Of a stretch of DNA of 64,000 nt, positions 27,854-36,676 are shown in pieces. Where the stretch lies: assembly GCF_004328705.1 (NCBI RefSeq), contig NZ_CP035319.1, forward strand, positions 2,108,001 through 2,172,000, given 5' to 3'. Below the pieces are notes generated by a model that was given only the letters and a program-made list of their open reading frames with translations, was not told where the DNA came from and searched no databases. Position 1 is the stretch's first letter. Every line of letters begins with the position of its first letter. The translations under genes and the position numbers were made by a program. Origin of the DNA: Rhodococcus sp. ABRD24. GTDB taxonomy: Bacteria > Actinomycetota > Actinomycetes > Mycobacteriales > Mycobacteriaceae.

Positions 27854-28702
27854 GTGGAGCTAGTGGGTGTAATCGGCGGCGGCACGATGGGTGCCGGCAT
27901 TGCCGAAGTGTGCGCGAAGGCCGGTAGTTCGGTCCTGGTCCTGGAAACAAAGCAGGAGTACGCGGATGCAGCGCAGGCGCGTATCGCCAACTCGATCGGC
28001 CGCGGCGTCGCCCGGGGTAAGATCACCCAGGAGGAGGCAGACGCGGCGATCGCTCGCGTGCGAGTGACCCTCGACATCGAGGAGTTCGCGGACCGGGACC
28101 TGGTCATCGAGGCCGCCCCGGAGATCGAGGCGCTCAAGGCTGAGATCTTCGGCAAGCTCGACAAGATCGTGAAGCCGTCGGGCATCCTGGCAACCAACAC
28201 CTCCTCGATCCCGGTCATCAAGATTGCCAAAGCAACCCAGCGTCCGGGCCAGGTCGTCGGTGTCCACTTCTTCAACCCGGTGCCGGTAATGCCGCTGGTG
28301 GAGATCGTGGTCAGCCTGGTCACGTCCGAAGAGACTGTTGCAGCAGTGACGGATTTCGCCCGTAACACTCTGGGCAAGAAGGCCGTCCGGGCCGGTGACC
28401 GCGCGGGCTTCATCGTCAACGCGCTCCTCATCCCGTACCTGTGCGATGCGGTCCGGATGCTCGAATCCGGCTACGCGAGCGCCGAAGACATCGACGACGC
28501 GATGAAGGGCGGCTGCGGCTACCCGATGGGGCCGCTGACCCTGCTCGACACCGTCGGTCTCGACGTCGCGCTTGCTGCGGCGGAGTCACTGTACGTCGAG
28601 TTCGGGCAGCCGAACTACGCGCCGCCGGCACTGCTGCGCCGCAAGGTTGACGCCGGACACCTCGGCAAGAAGACCGGTCAGGGCTTCTACAGCTACAAGT
28701 AG
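27854..28702 (+). CDS. fadB2: 3-hydroxybutyryl-CoA dehydrogenase
   Basis: This 282-residue protein would oxidise (S)-3-hydroxyacyl-CoA to 3-oxoacyl-CoA with NAD(P)+. The N-terminal Rossmann fold shows GVIGGGTMGAG at residues 5-15. The catalytic His is H138 in VHFFNP, paired with E150 in PLVEIV; the C-terminal helical domain ends in KKTGQGFYSYK, as in FadB2/PaaH enzymes. The long upstream open frame through fadE25 is an artefact: the true start is the GTG at 27854, preceded by GGAGAG, directly before the nucleotide-binding strand. It follows fadE25 and ends before a strong terminator. Confidence 0.95.
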   Translation: MELVGVIGGGTMGAGIAEVCAKAGSSVLVLETKQEYADAAQARIANSIGRGVARGKITQEEADAAIARVRVTLDIEEFADRDLVIEAAPEIEALKAEIFGKLDKIVKPSGILATNTSSIPVIKIAKATQRPGQVVGVHFFNPVPVMPLVEIVVSLVTSEETVAAVTDFARNTLGKKAVRAGDRAGFIVNALLIPYLCDAVRMLESGYASAEDIDDAMKGGCGYPMGPLTLLDTVGLDVALAAAESLYVEFGQPNYAPPALLRRKVDAGHLGKKTGQGFYSYK

Positions 28703-28717
28703 TCGCCAGATCGATCA

Positions 28718-28765
28718 CGGCATTCGCCTCATCGCCAATCGAAGGCGTTGAGGCGAATGCCGTTT
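28718..28765 (+). terminator. strong intrinsic terminator after fadB2
   Basis: CGGCATTCGCCTCA pairs perfectly with TGAGGCGAATGCCG. The 17-base middle forms a further CGCC/GGCG stem, and TTT follows at once. It starts 15 bases after the fadB2 stop. Confidence 0.85.
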
Positions 28766-28811
28766 CACTGCGAATCGCCGCGGTTCCCAACCGCTTGCCA
28801 CCGAACGACAA

Positions 28812-28851
28812 CAGTGCCCCACTGTCTCTCATGAGAGACGGTGGGGCACTG
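28812..28851 (-). terminator. 20-bp hairpin terminator for the small peptide gene
   Basis: The 40-base segment is almost a perfect palindrome (CAGTGCCCCAC at one end, GTGGGGCACTG at the other, one G-T wobble). It lies 42 bases downstream of the minus-strand peptide gene, and on that strand is followed by TTGT. With the fadB2 terminator it isolates two convergent units. Confidence 0.75.
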
Positions 28852-28892
28852 CCGTTCAGCTTCCGGACCAGCGGGCCCGGATCAGATACAGA

Positions 28893-29021
28893 TCAGCTGA
28901 AGGCGTTCAGCGCGCCGACCAGGCCGAGGATCGCAGCCAGGCCCGAGAGCACGCTACCAATGCCACTGACAACCGGCTGGATCTGCTTGATCAGCGCGAG
29001 GTCTGCGTCAGAAGAACCCAT
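28893..29021 (-). CDS. 42-residue hydrophobic peptide
   Basis: This small gene begins ATG (MGSSDADLALIKQ) and ends in NAFS. It is preceded by an excellent Shine-Dalgarno (GAGGAG, 5 bases before the ATG) and followed by its own hairpin terminator, so it is very probably expressed. After a short polar start the peptide is one amphipathic to hydrophobic stretch from about residue 12 rich in Val, Ile, Leu, Gly and Ala. There is no signal peptidase site. I do not recognise a named family. Length and character recall the small channel-forming PorA/PorH peptides of Corynebacterium outer membranes, but that is analogy only. A second tiny hydrophobic peptide gene of similar style lies at 37726-37827. 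Confidence 0.7.
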   Translation of the reverse strand: MGSSDADLALIKQIQPVVSGIGSVLSGLAAILGLVGALNAFS

Positions 29022-29517
29022 TACCACTCCTCAAATCAACGGTTTATGCGCTTGTTGCGCATCGGGAAGAAACTACAGTCGAGAGCGGATTTACGTCCCC
29101 TTCACCTCTGCAGGATCTCGGAAAGAATGTTGCGCCCACCCGGCAACGATTGAGAAACCGGTGAGCGACCTGCAAGCGAACAACAGCGGACAATCTGATC
29201 GCGGGACCGTCGCCCCAGGATGCCGGGTGCCTCCACGGAAGCCGTCAGACGGCTGACCTGGAACCTGCGCGGACGAAACCTCACAGATACGCCGAACTCC
29301 CGAGCCGTGAGGCATCGAGCCTGGTCATCCGGTCCGATCCCAGCCGATCAGCGGCCATACGACGGAGTGTCCGACGCGAGTAGCCAGCTCACCGGGCAGA
29401 CGCGACCCCGCAGCGGACCCCAGCAAACCCGGCGCAGCCGACCAGCTCCGCCCAGGCTCCGACCGGACCGGCGAATCGGGCGGAGGCGGTCCTCCCGGGA
29501 TCAAGGGCCCTACGCCA
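29022..29517. other. intergenic stretch before the ATP-grasp gene
   Basis: No convincing gene is seen in these 496 bases; frames of 70-105 codons on both strands are Arg/Pro/Ser-rich shadows. Near its left end ATGCGC-TTGTT-GCGCAT (29046-29062) is a perfect inverted repeat in the probable leader or promoter of the 42-residue peptide gene. GC is high up to about 29510 and then drops at the start of the ATP-grasp sequence. Confidence 0.5.
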
Positions 29518-30342
29518 GTGGTGGTCAAGCTGGCTGATGGCTTTGGGAGTCTCGGGGTCATACGAGTAGATGAAGAATCTGGATTGTCTTCTGCAATCAG
29601 GCAATCCGAGTTAGCAAGACAGGTTGCACTCGGCTCGAACGAGGGAGTTGATCCAAGACTGGTTGTCGAGGAGTATCTCGACGGCCCCGAGTACGTTGTC
29701 GAGAGCCTGGTGGTGGATGGACATGTTCATGTGCTTGCCATCGGGGACAAGGGCTACCCTCAAGGGCCATTCTTTGAAGCAGGCAACTACGTCGCTCCTG
29801 CGCAATTGGATGATGAGGCACGGAACGCTATCTTCCGGGAAGTGATTCGCGGGCATCGGGCGCTCGGGATCAACATGGGTCCGACGCACACTGAGCTTCG
29901 TCTGTGCGAAGGGAACCGGCCTTTCATTCTAGAAGTCGGCGCCCGGTTCGGCGGATCTGGCGTTTCACACTACATCGCTCAGGGAGTGAGCGGTGTCGAC
30001 TTTGCGGGTGAAGTGATGCGTATGGCCGTTGGACTGCCCCCTCGAAACATCGATGCGAAGCAGGACACCCTGGCAACTCCTGTAGGCATTGCAGCAAACT
30101 ATATCGTTCAGTCCGATGGCTCCGGCCGCATAGCGGAAATTGTCGGCCTTTCCGATATCTCGGTGGATCCGCAGGTAGATCACATTATTCAGATGCTTCA
30201 TTCAGGTGATGTCGTGAGGCCGTATCCGCACTTTTCTGGATACCCCGCATTCGTGCTGTCCCGACATGCGGATCATGATTCGGTGTTCGATCTACATGAG
30301 CGGATCGGGTCGACGGTGAGGATTGTGTACGAAGCCGATTAG
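29518..30342 (+). CDS. N-terminally truncated ATP-grasp ligase, probable remnant of acquired DNA
   Basis: The 274-residue frame is the C-terminal part of an ATP-grasp carboxylate-amine ligase. It starts abruptly at the ATP-binding lysine strand (VVVKLADGFGSLGV) and continues with the hinge VEEYLDGPEYVVES, then MGPTHTELRL and ILEVGARFGGSG, which supply Mg-ATP ligands. Complete relatives have roughly 400 residues, so the preATP-grasp domain and first strands are missing. No Shine-Dalgarno precedes the GTG, and the in-frame sequence upstream is Gly/Pro-rich and not ATP-grasp-like. The region has clearly lower GC and more A/T-ending codons (GAT, GAA, ATT, GTT) than its neighbours, suggesting transfer followed by a deletion at about 29510-29518. 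The original product, a dipeptide or modified peptide, is unknown. Confidence 0.7.
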   Translation: MVVKLADGFGSLGVIRVDEESGLSSAIRQSELARQVALGSNEGVDPRLVVEEYLDGPEYVVESLVVDGHVHVLAIGDKGYPQGPFFEAGNYVAPAQLDDEARNAIFREVIRGHRALGINMGPTHTELRLCEGNRPFILEVGARFGGSGVSHYIAQGVSGVDFAGEVMRMAVGLPPRNIDAKQDTLATPVGIAANYIVQSDGSGRIAEIVGLSDISVDPQVDHIIQMLHSGDVVRPYPHFSGYPAFVLSRHADHDSVFDLHERIGSTVRIVYEAD

Positions 30343-30531
30343 CCCCGACCCGGGCTTGTGCGGCAACGGAGGGATACCTCCACGCGCCGTTTCCGTTACC
30401 GAACGAGGAAGCGGCAGTGGCGATTCGACGGCGAAGACTCCGGAATCGCCAGCGGCATCTTCCTCGGTCAAGTCGAACAGATGGACAATCCGAGGCTGTG
30501 ACATTTGCGTCTGGTCTGTCTCGGAAATCAC
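30292..30531 (-). CDS. possible small peptide gene antisense to the ATP-grasp 3' end
   Basis: A 79-codon frame (GTG at 30531; an internal ATG gives 70 codons) runs opposite to and overlaps the last 51 bases of the ATP-grasp frame. Its composition shares the lower GC of that patch. The peptide has an acidic first half containing IVHLFDLTEED, then a Pro/Gly/Ser-rich second half. Leader plus tail beside an ATP-grasp enzyme is the layout of some modified-peptide loci, but no known leader motif is matched and the Shine-Dalgarno is poor. It may be non-coding. Confidence 0.25.
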   Translation of the reverse strand: MISETDQTQMSQPRIVHLFDLTEEDAAGDSGVFAVESPLPLPRSVTETARGGIPPLPHKPGSGLIGFVHNPHRRPDPLM

Positions 30532-30620
30532 TGTCGAACAAGAGGAGTCAGCACAATTGAGGATCCCGGAAAGTGCGGTGAGACTGCGAGAATTTGTGAT
30601 CTACACGCAGGTAGTAGAAC

Positions 30621-31112
30621 TCAGGCCGGCAATTTCGACGTCCCACAAGCGTTGTCCTGCGACAGCTTCCACACCCCGTCCTCTGCGACGAAGTTCATGA
30701 TGGCGTCAGGATTGGGCTGACCGTCGAGGATCATGGTCACCGTCGCGGCGACTGCGCCGTCACCGAGGTCGGTCACTTCCGTGACCTCGACGGTCACCTT
30801 GTTCGCCATCGCCGCAGCCACCACCTGGTCGATCAGTCCCGGGTCCGCTGCCGCACCCTGAACGAGGGCCACCTTCTCCGCGGCTGGGAGACTCGCGTCG
30901 AGCGCCTTCGTGAGGATTGCGTTCAGTTCGGCGGCTGTCGGGGCGGGGATTGGGGGCGTGGTCGAGATCATCACGGTTGTGGTGACCGGACCAGGCACCG
31001 AAGGCTGGTTGCCCCCGTCGCCGCATGCCGACATCGCCAGCGCCGCAGCGCACATCACACCAACCATCGCCGTCCGTCGGAACCGTTCGGTTCCTCTGCG
31101 CATCGAGAACAT
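30621..31112 (-). CDS. Mtb12-like lipoprotein
   Basis: This 163-residue exported lipoprotein has a basic start, a hydrophobic core and a lipobox ending LAMSAC, with the modified Cys at about residue 30. A Pro/Thr linker follows. The mature domain begins PTAAELNAILTKAL and ends GVWKLSQDNACG. This order (Thr-Ala-rich start, ILxKAL, VEVTEV strands, terminal FVxEDGxWKLS) resembles the low-molecular-weight antigen Mtb12/CFP-2 family of unknown function. The ATG at 31112 was chosen because GGGAG lies 5 bases upstream and the signal sequence starts there; the longer frame to 31400 adds no domain. It is divergent from the next genes. Confidence 0.8.
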   Translation of the reverse strand: MFSMRRGTERFRRTAMVGVMCAAALAMSACGDGGNQPSVPGPVTTTVMISTTPPIPAPTAAELNAILTKALDASLPAAEKVALVQGAAADPGLIDQVVAAAMANKVTVEVTEVTDLGDGAVAATVTMILDGQPNPDAIMNFVAEDGVWKLSQDNACGTSKLPA

Positions 31113-31319
31113 GCCACTCCCAGCCCTTCGTCTGCTCCGTCCGTCACCGCACGGGTGCGGCGTGCTGGACGGTATCGCCGATCCTGCCCGGACATCGGGC
31201 AGCCCGTCGGCGCGGCGCGGAACTCTCACGTTGTCCTCACAATTCGCGTGGATGCGCTGCGTCCAGGCGAGACTCAGCGATGGAGGGAGCCTCGACGACC
31301 TGGCGGATCTTGACCACTT

Positions 31320-31335
31320 CCATAGAAGGCTATGG
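31320..31335. promoter_or_regulatory. inverted repeat CCATAG-N4-CTATGG
   Basis: This perfect 6-base inverted repeat lies about 30 bases before the small frameshifted gene at 31366 and just after a possible -35 element TTGACC (31310). It is a candidate operator for the unit leading into the MFS exporter gene. Confidence 0.35.
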
Positions 31336-31365
31336 ACATGGCACAAGCGGAAACGGAAGTGCAGC

Positions 31366-31525
31366 ATGAGAAATGTTGTGATCGTTCTCCTCACCGCCAT
31401 AGGCCGCTGCGATCGGAGGCGCAGTCGTTATGGCGACCGCAAGTGGAGCTTCTGAACCCTCAGACGGTTCACATGAGACAGACCGGACGTACTTCTCCAG
31501 ATCGGGGGGTTCCCGGCCCGGCTAG
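31366..31525 (+). pseudogene. frameshifted gene for a small membrane or secreted peptide
   Basis: The ATG frame starts MRNVVIVLLTAI and then reads into Arg-rich sequence. Moving forward one base at about 31402 (an extra G in ATAGGCC) restores AAAIGGAVVMATASGASEPS, a typical hydrophobic signal or anchor, followed by a polar tail ending at TAG (31523-31525). Frame 1 plus the shift gives about 52 codons. The composite fits a signal-anchored peptide whose stop codon overlaps the AGGAG before the MFS gene. Either one base was inserted or the sequence has an error. Confidence 0.5.
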
Positions 31526-31545
31526 GAGAGCGCACCATCGGTTAC

Positions 31546-33012
31546 ATGACCGCCGCGCCGCCGCTGCACCTGAAATCGCGTCAGGGCCGCTGGGTGGTGC
31601 TCGCGACCGTACTCGGCTCCTCCCTGGCGATGCTCGACGGGACGGTCGTCAATGTCGCGCTACCCCGGATCGGCGAGGATCTCGGGACCGAGGTCGCAGG
31701 ATTGCAGTGGACGCTCAGCGGCTACACCCTGACGCTCGCGGCGCTCATCCTCCTCGGCGGGGCGCTCGGCGATCGGTGGGGCAGGCGCCGCGTATTCGTC
31801 TGGGGAACAGTCTGGTTCGCGATTGCGTCTGGCCTGTGCGCGCTGGCACCGGACGTGTCGATGCTCATAGCCGCCCGACTGCTGCAGGGAGTGGGCGCGG
31901 CAATGCTCACTCCGGGCAGCCTGGCGATCATCTCGGCGTCGTTCGACGACGAGGATCAGGGCGCCGCGATCGGACTCTGGTCCGGGCTCGGCGGTGTGGC
32001 GGCAGCGATCGGCCCGCTGCTCGGCGGCTGGCTGGTCGAGATCGCGGGGTGGCGTTCGGTGTTCCTGATCAACCTGCCGCTGGCGGTCGCGGTCGTGTGG
32101 GTCTCGGTCCGGCACGTCCCGGAGAGCCGCGACCCGCACCCACCGGAGCGGCTCGACGTCCTCGGGTCTGCGCTTGCGATACTCGCCTTGGGCGCACTCA
32201 CCTACGGAATGATCGAGAAACAGGTGTGGGCGGTGGTCGTCGGCGTCGCGCTGCTCGCCGGGTTCGTCATGGTGGAACGGCGCTCCCGGAACGCCCTGGT
32301 GCCGAGCTCGCTGTTCACCTCCCGCGTGTTCGTGGCCGCCAATCTGGTGACCCTCGCGGTGTACGCGGCGCTCGGTGGCGTCTTCTTCCTCCTGCTTCTT
32401 CAGCTGCAGATCGTGTCCGGGTACTCGCCGCTCGCAGCGGGCATCGCGTCACTGCCGATCACGATCCTGATGCTGTCGCTGTCGTCCAGGGCGGGCCGCT
32501 GGGCCCAGGTGCACGGACCACGGATCCCGATGACCGTCGGCCCCATCCTGGGGGCTGCAGGGCTGCTGCTCATGCTCCGGATCGGACCGGGTGCGTCGTA
32601 CCCGACGCAGGTCCTGCCCGCCGTCGTGGTCTTCGGCCTCGGTCTGTCCGTCCTCGTCGCGCCGCTCACCGCGGCAGTCCTCGGCTCGGTATCGTCGAAC
32701 CAGGCCGGGATCGCGTCGGGGGTCAACAATGCGGTCGCGCGCACCAGCCAGCTACTCGCGGTCGCGGCACTGCCTGCACTCGCCGGGATCGGCGCCGAGG
32801 CGCTCGGGAACCCGGACGCCTTTGCATCCGGGTTCCGCACCGCGATGCTCATCTGCGCCGCACTGTTGCTGACCGGAGCCATTATCGCGGCGGTGATGAT
32901 CCCGCGAGGCGTCACTGCCCGGGAACCCGCAGCGGAACCGGGGAGCGAGTCCGTCGCGTGCCAACCGCACTGCGACGTCACCGCGCCCGCCGTGCAACCG
33001 CCGCCGCACTGA
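31546..33012 (+). CDS. MFS drug/metabolite exporter, DHA2 (14-TM) family
   Basis: This 488-residue integral membrane protein would be a proton-driven exporter of the EmrB/QacA branch. The first helix ends in MLDGTVVNVALP; loop 2-3 carries GALGDRWGRRRVF (motif A); helix 5 carries the antiporter motif in AAIGPLLGGW. Hydrophobic segments continue to about residue 460, consistent with 14 helices, and the last 25 residues are polar. AGGAGAG lies about 15 bases before the ATG, a long spacing. It lies 6 kb from the NRPS on the other side of fadE25-fadB2 and may or may not export that product. No regulator gene is adjacent. Confidence 0.9.
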   Translation: MTAAPPLHLKSRQGRWVVLATVLGSSLAMLDGTVVNVALPRIGEDLGTEVAGLQWTLSGYTLTLAALILLGGALGDRWGRRRVFVWGTVWFAIASGLCALAPDVSMLIAARLLQGVGAAMLTPGSLAIISASFDDEDQGAAIGLWSGLGGVAAAIGPLLGGWLVEIAGWRSVFLINLPLAVAVVWVSVRHVPESRDPHPPERLDVLGSALAILALGALTYGMIEKQVWAVVVGVALLAGFVMVERRSRNALVPSSLFTSRVFVAANLVTLAVYAALGGVFFLLLLQLQIVSGYSPLAAGIASLPITILMLSLSSRAGRWAQVHGPRIPMTVGPILGAAGLLLMLRIGPGASYPTQVLPAVVVFGLGLSVLVAPLTAAVLGSVSSNQAGIASGVNNAVARTSQLLAVAALPALAGIGAEALGNPDAFASGFRTAMLICAALLLTGAIIAAVMIPRGVTAREPAAEPGSESVACQPHCDVTAPAVQPPPH

Positions 33013-33205
33013 CCAATCCCGAGTACCGCGCGCTTTGCGCACCTACCGCGCTTCTCCGACGGGCGATTCGGCGCCAAGTGCGCAAGACGCGGGAGATCGG
33101 GCAGGCGCCCGCGGGAGGCGTAGAGACGTCCCACCTCGTCCCGCGTGATGGTTACATGGACTTCGAGCCCGCCATCCGTGACGATCGATCGTTGGGAGCA
33201 GTGCC

Positions 33206-34918
33206 GTGACCACTTCGAAGGATTCACCCACTCCGGACATCAAGCCCCGCAGCCGCGATGTCACGGACGGCCTCGAGAAGACCGCCGCGCGCGGAATGCT
33301 GCGAGCGGTCGGCATGGGTGATGACGACTGGGACAAGCCTCAGATCGGCATCGGATCGTCGTGGAACGAGATCACCCCGTGCAACCTGTCGCTGGACCGG
33401 CTCGCCAAAGCCTGCAAGGACGGGGTGTTCGCGGGCGGCGGCTACCCGCTCGAGTTCGGCACCATCTCGGTCTCCGACGGCATCTCGATGGGGCACGAGG
33501 GCATGCATTTCTCGCTGGTCTCCCGCGAGGTGATCGCCGACAGCGTCGAGACCGTCATGCAGGCCGAGCGGCTCGACGGCTCGGTGCTGCTCGCCGGCTG
33601 CGACAAATCGCTACCCGGGATGCTGATGGCCGCCGCGCGACTGAATCTGGCCAACGTCTTCCTCTACGCCGGATCGATCCTGCCGGGCATCGCGAAGCTG
33701 TCCGACGGCACCGAGAAGGAAGTGACCATCATCGACGCGTTCGAGGCGGTGGGCGCGTGCTCGCGGGGCCTGATGAGCCGCGCCGATGTCGACGCAATCG
33801 AACGGGCGATCTGCCCCGGCGAGGGCGCGTGCGGCGGCATGTACACCGCCAACACGATGGCGTGCGCCGCGGAGGCACTGGGGATGTCTCTGCCCGGCAG
33901 CGCGGCTCCCCCGGCCACCGACCGGCGGCGAGACGGCTTCGCCCGTCGCAGTGGGCAGGCCGTCGTCGAGCTACTGCGCCGCGGGATCACCACGTCGGAC
34001 ATCCTCACCAAAGAGGCGTTCGAGAATGCGATCGCCGTCGTCATGGCGTTCGGCGGCTCCACCAACGCCGTCCTGCACCTACTTGCGATCGCGCACGAGG
34101 CCGAGGTGCCGCTCACGCTCGACGACTTCGCCCGCGTCGGCGCCCGCGTCCCGCACCTCGCGGACGTCAAACCGTTCGGCCGCCACGTCATGATCGACGT
34201 CGACCGAATCGGCGGCGTGCCGGTCATCATGAAGGCACTGCTCGACGCCGGGCTGCTGCACGGCGACTGCCTCACCGTCACCGGCCGGACGCTGGCCGAA
34301 AATCTCGCCGAGATCGACCCGCCGGACCCCGACGGCAAGGTGCTGAGGGCGCTGAGTTCCCCGATCCATCCCACCGGCGGCATCACGATCTTGAAGGGTT
34401 CTCTCGCACCGGGCGGCGCGGTGGTGAAGTCGGCCGGATTCGATTCGTCCATCTTCACCGGCACCGCACGCGTTTTCGACCGCGAGCGTGCCGCGATGGA
34501 TGCGCTCGAGGACGGCACCATCACTGCGGGCGACGTCGTAGTGATCCGCTACGAGGGCCCCAAGGGCGGCCCGGGGATGCGGGAGATGCTCGCGATCACC
34601 GCCGCGATCAAGGGGGCCGGGCTCGGCAAGGACGTCCTACTGCTCACCGACGGACGCTTCTCCGGCGGAACCACCGGACTGTGTGTGGGCCACGTCGCAC
34701 CCGAGGCGGTGGACGCCGGTCCCATCGCCTTCGTCCGGGACGGGGACCGCATCAGTCTCGACGTCGCGAACGGGGTGCTCGATCTACTGGTGGACGAGAA
34801 GGAGCTCGCCACCCGCCGCAGCGGATGGGAGCCCCTTCCACCTCGCTACACGCGAGGCGTCCTCGCGAAGTACACCAAGCTCGTCGGGTCGGCGTCCGAC
34901 GGCGCCGTGTGCGGTTGA
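33206..34918 (+). CDS. ilvD: dihydroxy-acid dehydratase
   Basis: This 570-residue enzyme dehydrates 2,3-dihydroxy-isovalerate or -methylvalerate to the 2-oxo acid in valine, isoleucine and leucine synthesis. Cluster cysteines are visible at C59 (ITPCN), C132 ([12 protein letters not shown]) and C209 ([14 protein letters not shown]), matching the three-Cys [2Fe-2S] pattern of the actinobacterial enzymes. Other family blocks are [23 protein letters not shown] and [15 protein letters not shown]. The GTG start has GGGAG 8 bases upstream. Length is normal. It stands alone and converges on the protease gene with 7 bases between stop codons; no other ilv genes are near. Confidence 0.96.
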   Translation: MTTSKDSPTPDIKPRSRDVTDGLEKTAARGMLRAVGMGDDDWDKPQIGIGSSWNEITPCNLSLDRLAKACKDGVFAGGGYPLEFGTISVSDGISMGHEGMHFSLVSREVIADSVETVMQAERLDGSVLLAGCDKSLPGMLMAAARLNLANVFLYAGSILPGIAKLSDGTEKEVTIIDAFEAVGACSRGLMSRADVDAIERAICPGEGACGGMYTANTMACAAEALGMSLPGSAAPPATDRRRDGFARRSGQAVVELLRRGITTSDILTKEAFENAIAVVMAFGGSTNAVLHLLAIAHEAEVPLTLDDFARVGARVPHLADVKPFGRHVMIDVDRIGGVPVIMKALLDAGLLHGDCLTVTGRTLAENLAEIDPPDPDGKVLRALSSPIHPTGGITILKGSLAPGGAVVKSAGFDSSIFTGTARVFDRERAAMDALEDGTITAGDVVVIRYEGPKGGPGMREMLAITAAIKGAGLGKDVLLLTDGRFSGGTTGLCVGHVAPEAVDAGPIAFVRDGDRISLDVANGVLDLLVDEKELATRRSGWEPLPPRYTRGVLAKYTKLVGSASDGAVCG

Positions 34919-34925
34919 GCCGCAG

Positions 34926-35582
34926 CTAGATCGGTCTGTATCCGGCCCCGACGCCACCGCTGGCGTTGATGTTGTCGATGATCGACGTCATGTTGGTGCC
35001 GAGTTCGGGCCCGAAGCACGCCACCCCGAGGTAGGCGTTCACCATCGCGACCAACGTAGTGCCCACGACGACCGGCGAGCCAGAATCGCCCTCGATGACA
35101 CACATCTGGGTCCACGTCTCCTGACTCTGCAAGAGGTCGCCGTAGACCACCCCGCACGTATGTCCGGTGGTGCGTCCCTGCTTGCACGCGACCGCCGGGA
35201 ACTGCGCGGGCTTTCCGATTTCGGTAATCGTGACCTGACCGATCGTGTTCACCGGCTGCACCTTCGCGGGGTCGAACTGTAGGACCGCGTAGTCGTAGTC
35301 GGAGTTCGACACCACGAACTGGCCCACGACACCGGCGTCGGGTGCGGACTCCGAAACTACTGTCGCGCCGGCGTCACCGCAGTGACCGGCCGTGATGCCG
35401 ACGAGTCTGCCGGCGTTGTCGTATCCGATCGTGGTGAGCGTGCACTGGTACATGTCGTCGATCACGATCCCCGAGCCGCCACCGAGTACCGTCTTCGGCG
35501 GCGCGGCGGTGGCGGTGCCGACCCCGAGCATCGCGGCGATCACCGCCAACACCGCGAAGATCAAGGAAAGTCGCTTGAGCAT
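34926..35582 (-). CDS. secreted S1-family serine protease
   Basis: This 218-residue protein has a Sec signal peptide (basic MLKR, hydrophobic core, probable cleavage after TATAA at about 27) and a chymotrypsin-like domain. The triad is visible: H67 in ITAGHC, D97 in DYDYAV, and S167 in EGDSGSP. Four Cys (47, 68, 133, 143) and two more around 161 and 189 could form disulfides. The start at 35582 is set by GGGAGGG six bases upstream and by the signal peptide; the longer frame adds 15 residues before it. There is no pro-domain of the alpha-lytic type. The substrate is unknown. Confidence 0.88.
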   Translation of the reverse strand: MLKRLSLIFAVLAVIAAMLGVGTATAAPPKTVLGGGSGIVIDDMYQCTLTTIGYDNAGRLVGITAGHCGDAGATVVSESAPDAGVVGQFVVSNSDYDYAVLQFDPAKVQPVNTIGQVTITEIGKPAQFPAVACKQGRTTGHTCGVVYGDLLQSQETWTQMCVIEGDSGSPVVVGTTLVAMVNAYLGVACFGPELGTNMTSIIDNINASGGVGAGYRPI

Positions 35583-35747
35583 GTTGCCCTCCCGGTTGGC
35601 GCTAGGAATGTGCCATCGGTCGATCACCGCCCACGGACGCGCCCTCGGCGCTCACGCACTCGAGTCGGCGGGACACTCTATCGGCAACCTTCCCACCTAC
35701 GCCGGTGCCGACGGGCCGCGTTGACCCGATCGTCACCGAATCGCCGA

Positions 35748-36512
35748 CTAGGGCGTCGCCCCCAGCGCCGCGAGCGTCCTACGCGCATCCTCGAGTTCCT
35801 TGCTCAAGGCGGCAATTCGCTGCTCTGCAGCCTCGCGAGCAGCGAGAATGACCGATTGGACCGCCTCGAGAACCTGAGGATCGCCTAGCTCACGGACGGC
35901 CCGATCCACCGCGTCCGGACTGACCGGAACCGCCTTGCTCGGACGCTTTGCACCGTGCGCGAGAGTGACCGTCCATTCGTTCTCGGGCCCGGCGTGGATC
36001 GTCACCGACACCCCACCCTGAGCCTTCCGCGGGCGACGCGACGCCGGTGCACCGGCGGAAGCCGGGACAGGGGACACCGGTGGCGCGGGCGCCGCCGTGG
36101 CCGGAGCCTTCGCGGCGGCGGCGGGCGTCGGCGCGGGAGCGGTGGGCGGCGCAGTGCGTTGCGGGACCGCGGGAGCAGGTGCTGCAGTCCGCGGCACGGC
36201 GACCCGCCCGGCCCTTCTCGGCGCGGCGGGCTTACCTGCCGGCTCGGGCGCTTTGCGGGTCATCCGCAGCTCCTCAGCCTCGAACGGCAGTTCGTCGTTG
36301 ACACCCTTTGGCCGAATTGTCACCGTATTCCCCTCGACAGAAACAACTTTCGCCGAGCAACCAGCTTCGATTCCGAGACTTGGCGTGGCTTCACGCAAGT
36401 ACACGGTGGCCCGTCTGCCGTCGGCAACGGCGGCGGCGAGCGTCTCGAGGTTGTCCGCGGTGAGGTGTTCCGGGGTGGACGAACCTGCGCCGGAACGGCT
36501 GCGGGGCGGCAT
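35748..36512 (-). CDS. actinobacterial protein with Pro/Ala linker and coiled-coil end (DUF6319-like)
   Basis: The 254-residue protein has a small folded N-terminal part (residues 15-85), beginning LTADNLETLAAAVADGRRA and including IRPKGVNDELPFEAEEL. A low-complexity Pro/Ala/Thr linker (90-160), a short strand-rich segment (VSVTIHAGPENEWTVTLAHG) and a C-terminal helix follow; the helix ends AALSKELEDARRTLAALGA and looks like a coiled coil. I believe it belongs to DUF6319, seen in Nocardia and Rhodococcus, but that is from memory. The function is unknown. GGAGG precedes the ATG. It is divergent from the adenylate cyclase gene. Confidence 0.75.
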   Translation of the reverse strand: MPPRSRSGAGSSTPEHLTADNLETLAAAVADGRRATVYLREATPSLGIEAGCSAKVVSVEGNTVTIRPKGVNDELPFEAEELRMTRKAPEPAGKPAAPRRAGRVAVPRTAAPAPAVPQRTAPPTAPAPTPAAAAKAPATAAPAPPVSPVPASAGAPASRRPRKAQGGVSVTIHAGPENEWTVTLAHGAKRPSKAVPVSPDAVDRAVRELGDPQVLEAVQSVILAAREAAEQRIAALSKELEDARRTLAALGATP

Positions 36513-36676
36513 GGTGAATCCTCCGTGGGTGGTTCTTCGACGTCACAGTCGAGGACGTCACAATCGAGATTGCAGTACTGATCCTTGCACTGCCACTTTT
36601 CCACAGACCCCCGACAGTCGTTGCAGCCCGCACGACGGTGGTCCATTCTTGGTCGGCCGTCACGAAAGGGGCTCCG

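Noticed and set aside
33013..33205. Short frames between the MFS gene and ilvD
   Set aside because: Both strands read open but neither shows a domain or ribosome-binding site; treated as intergenic.
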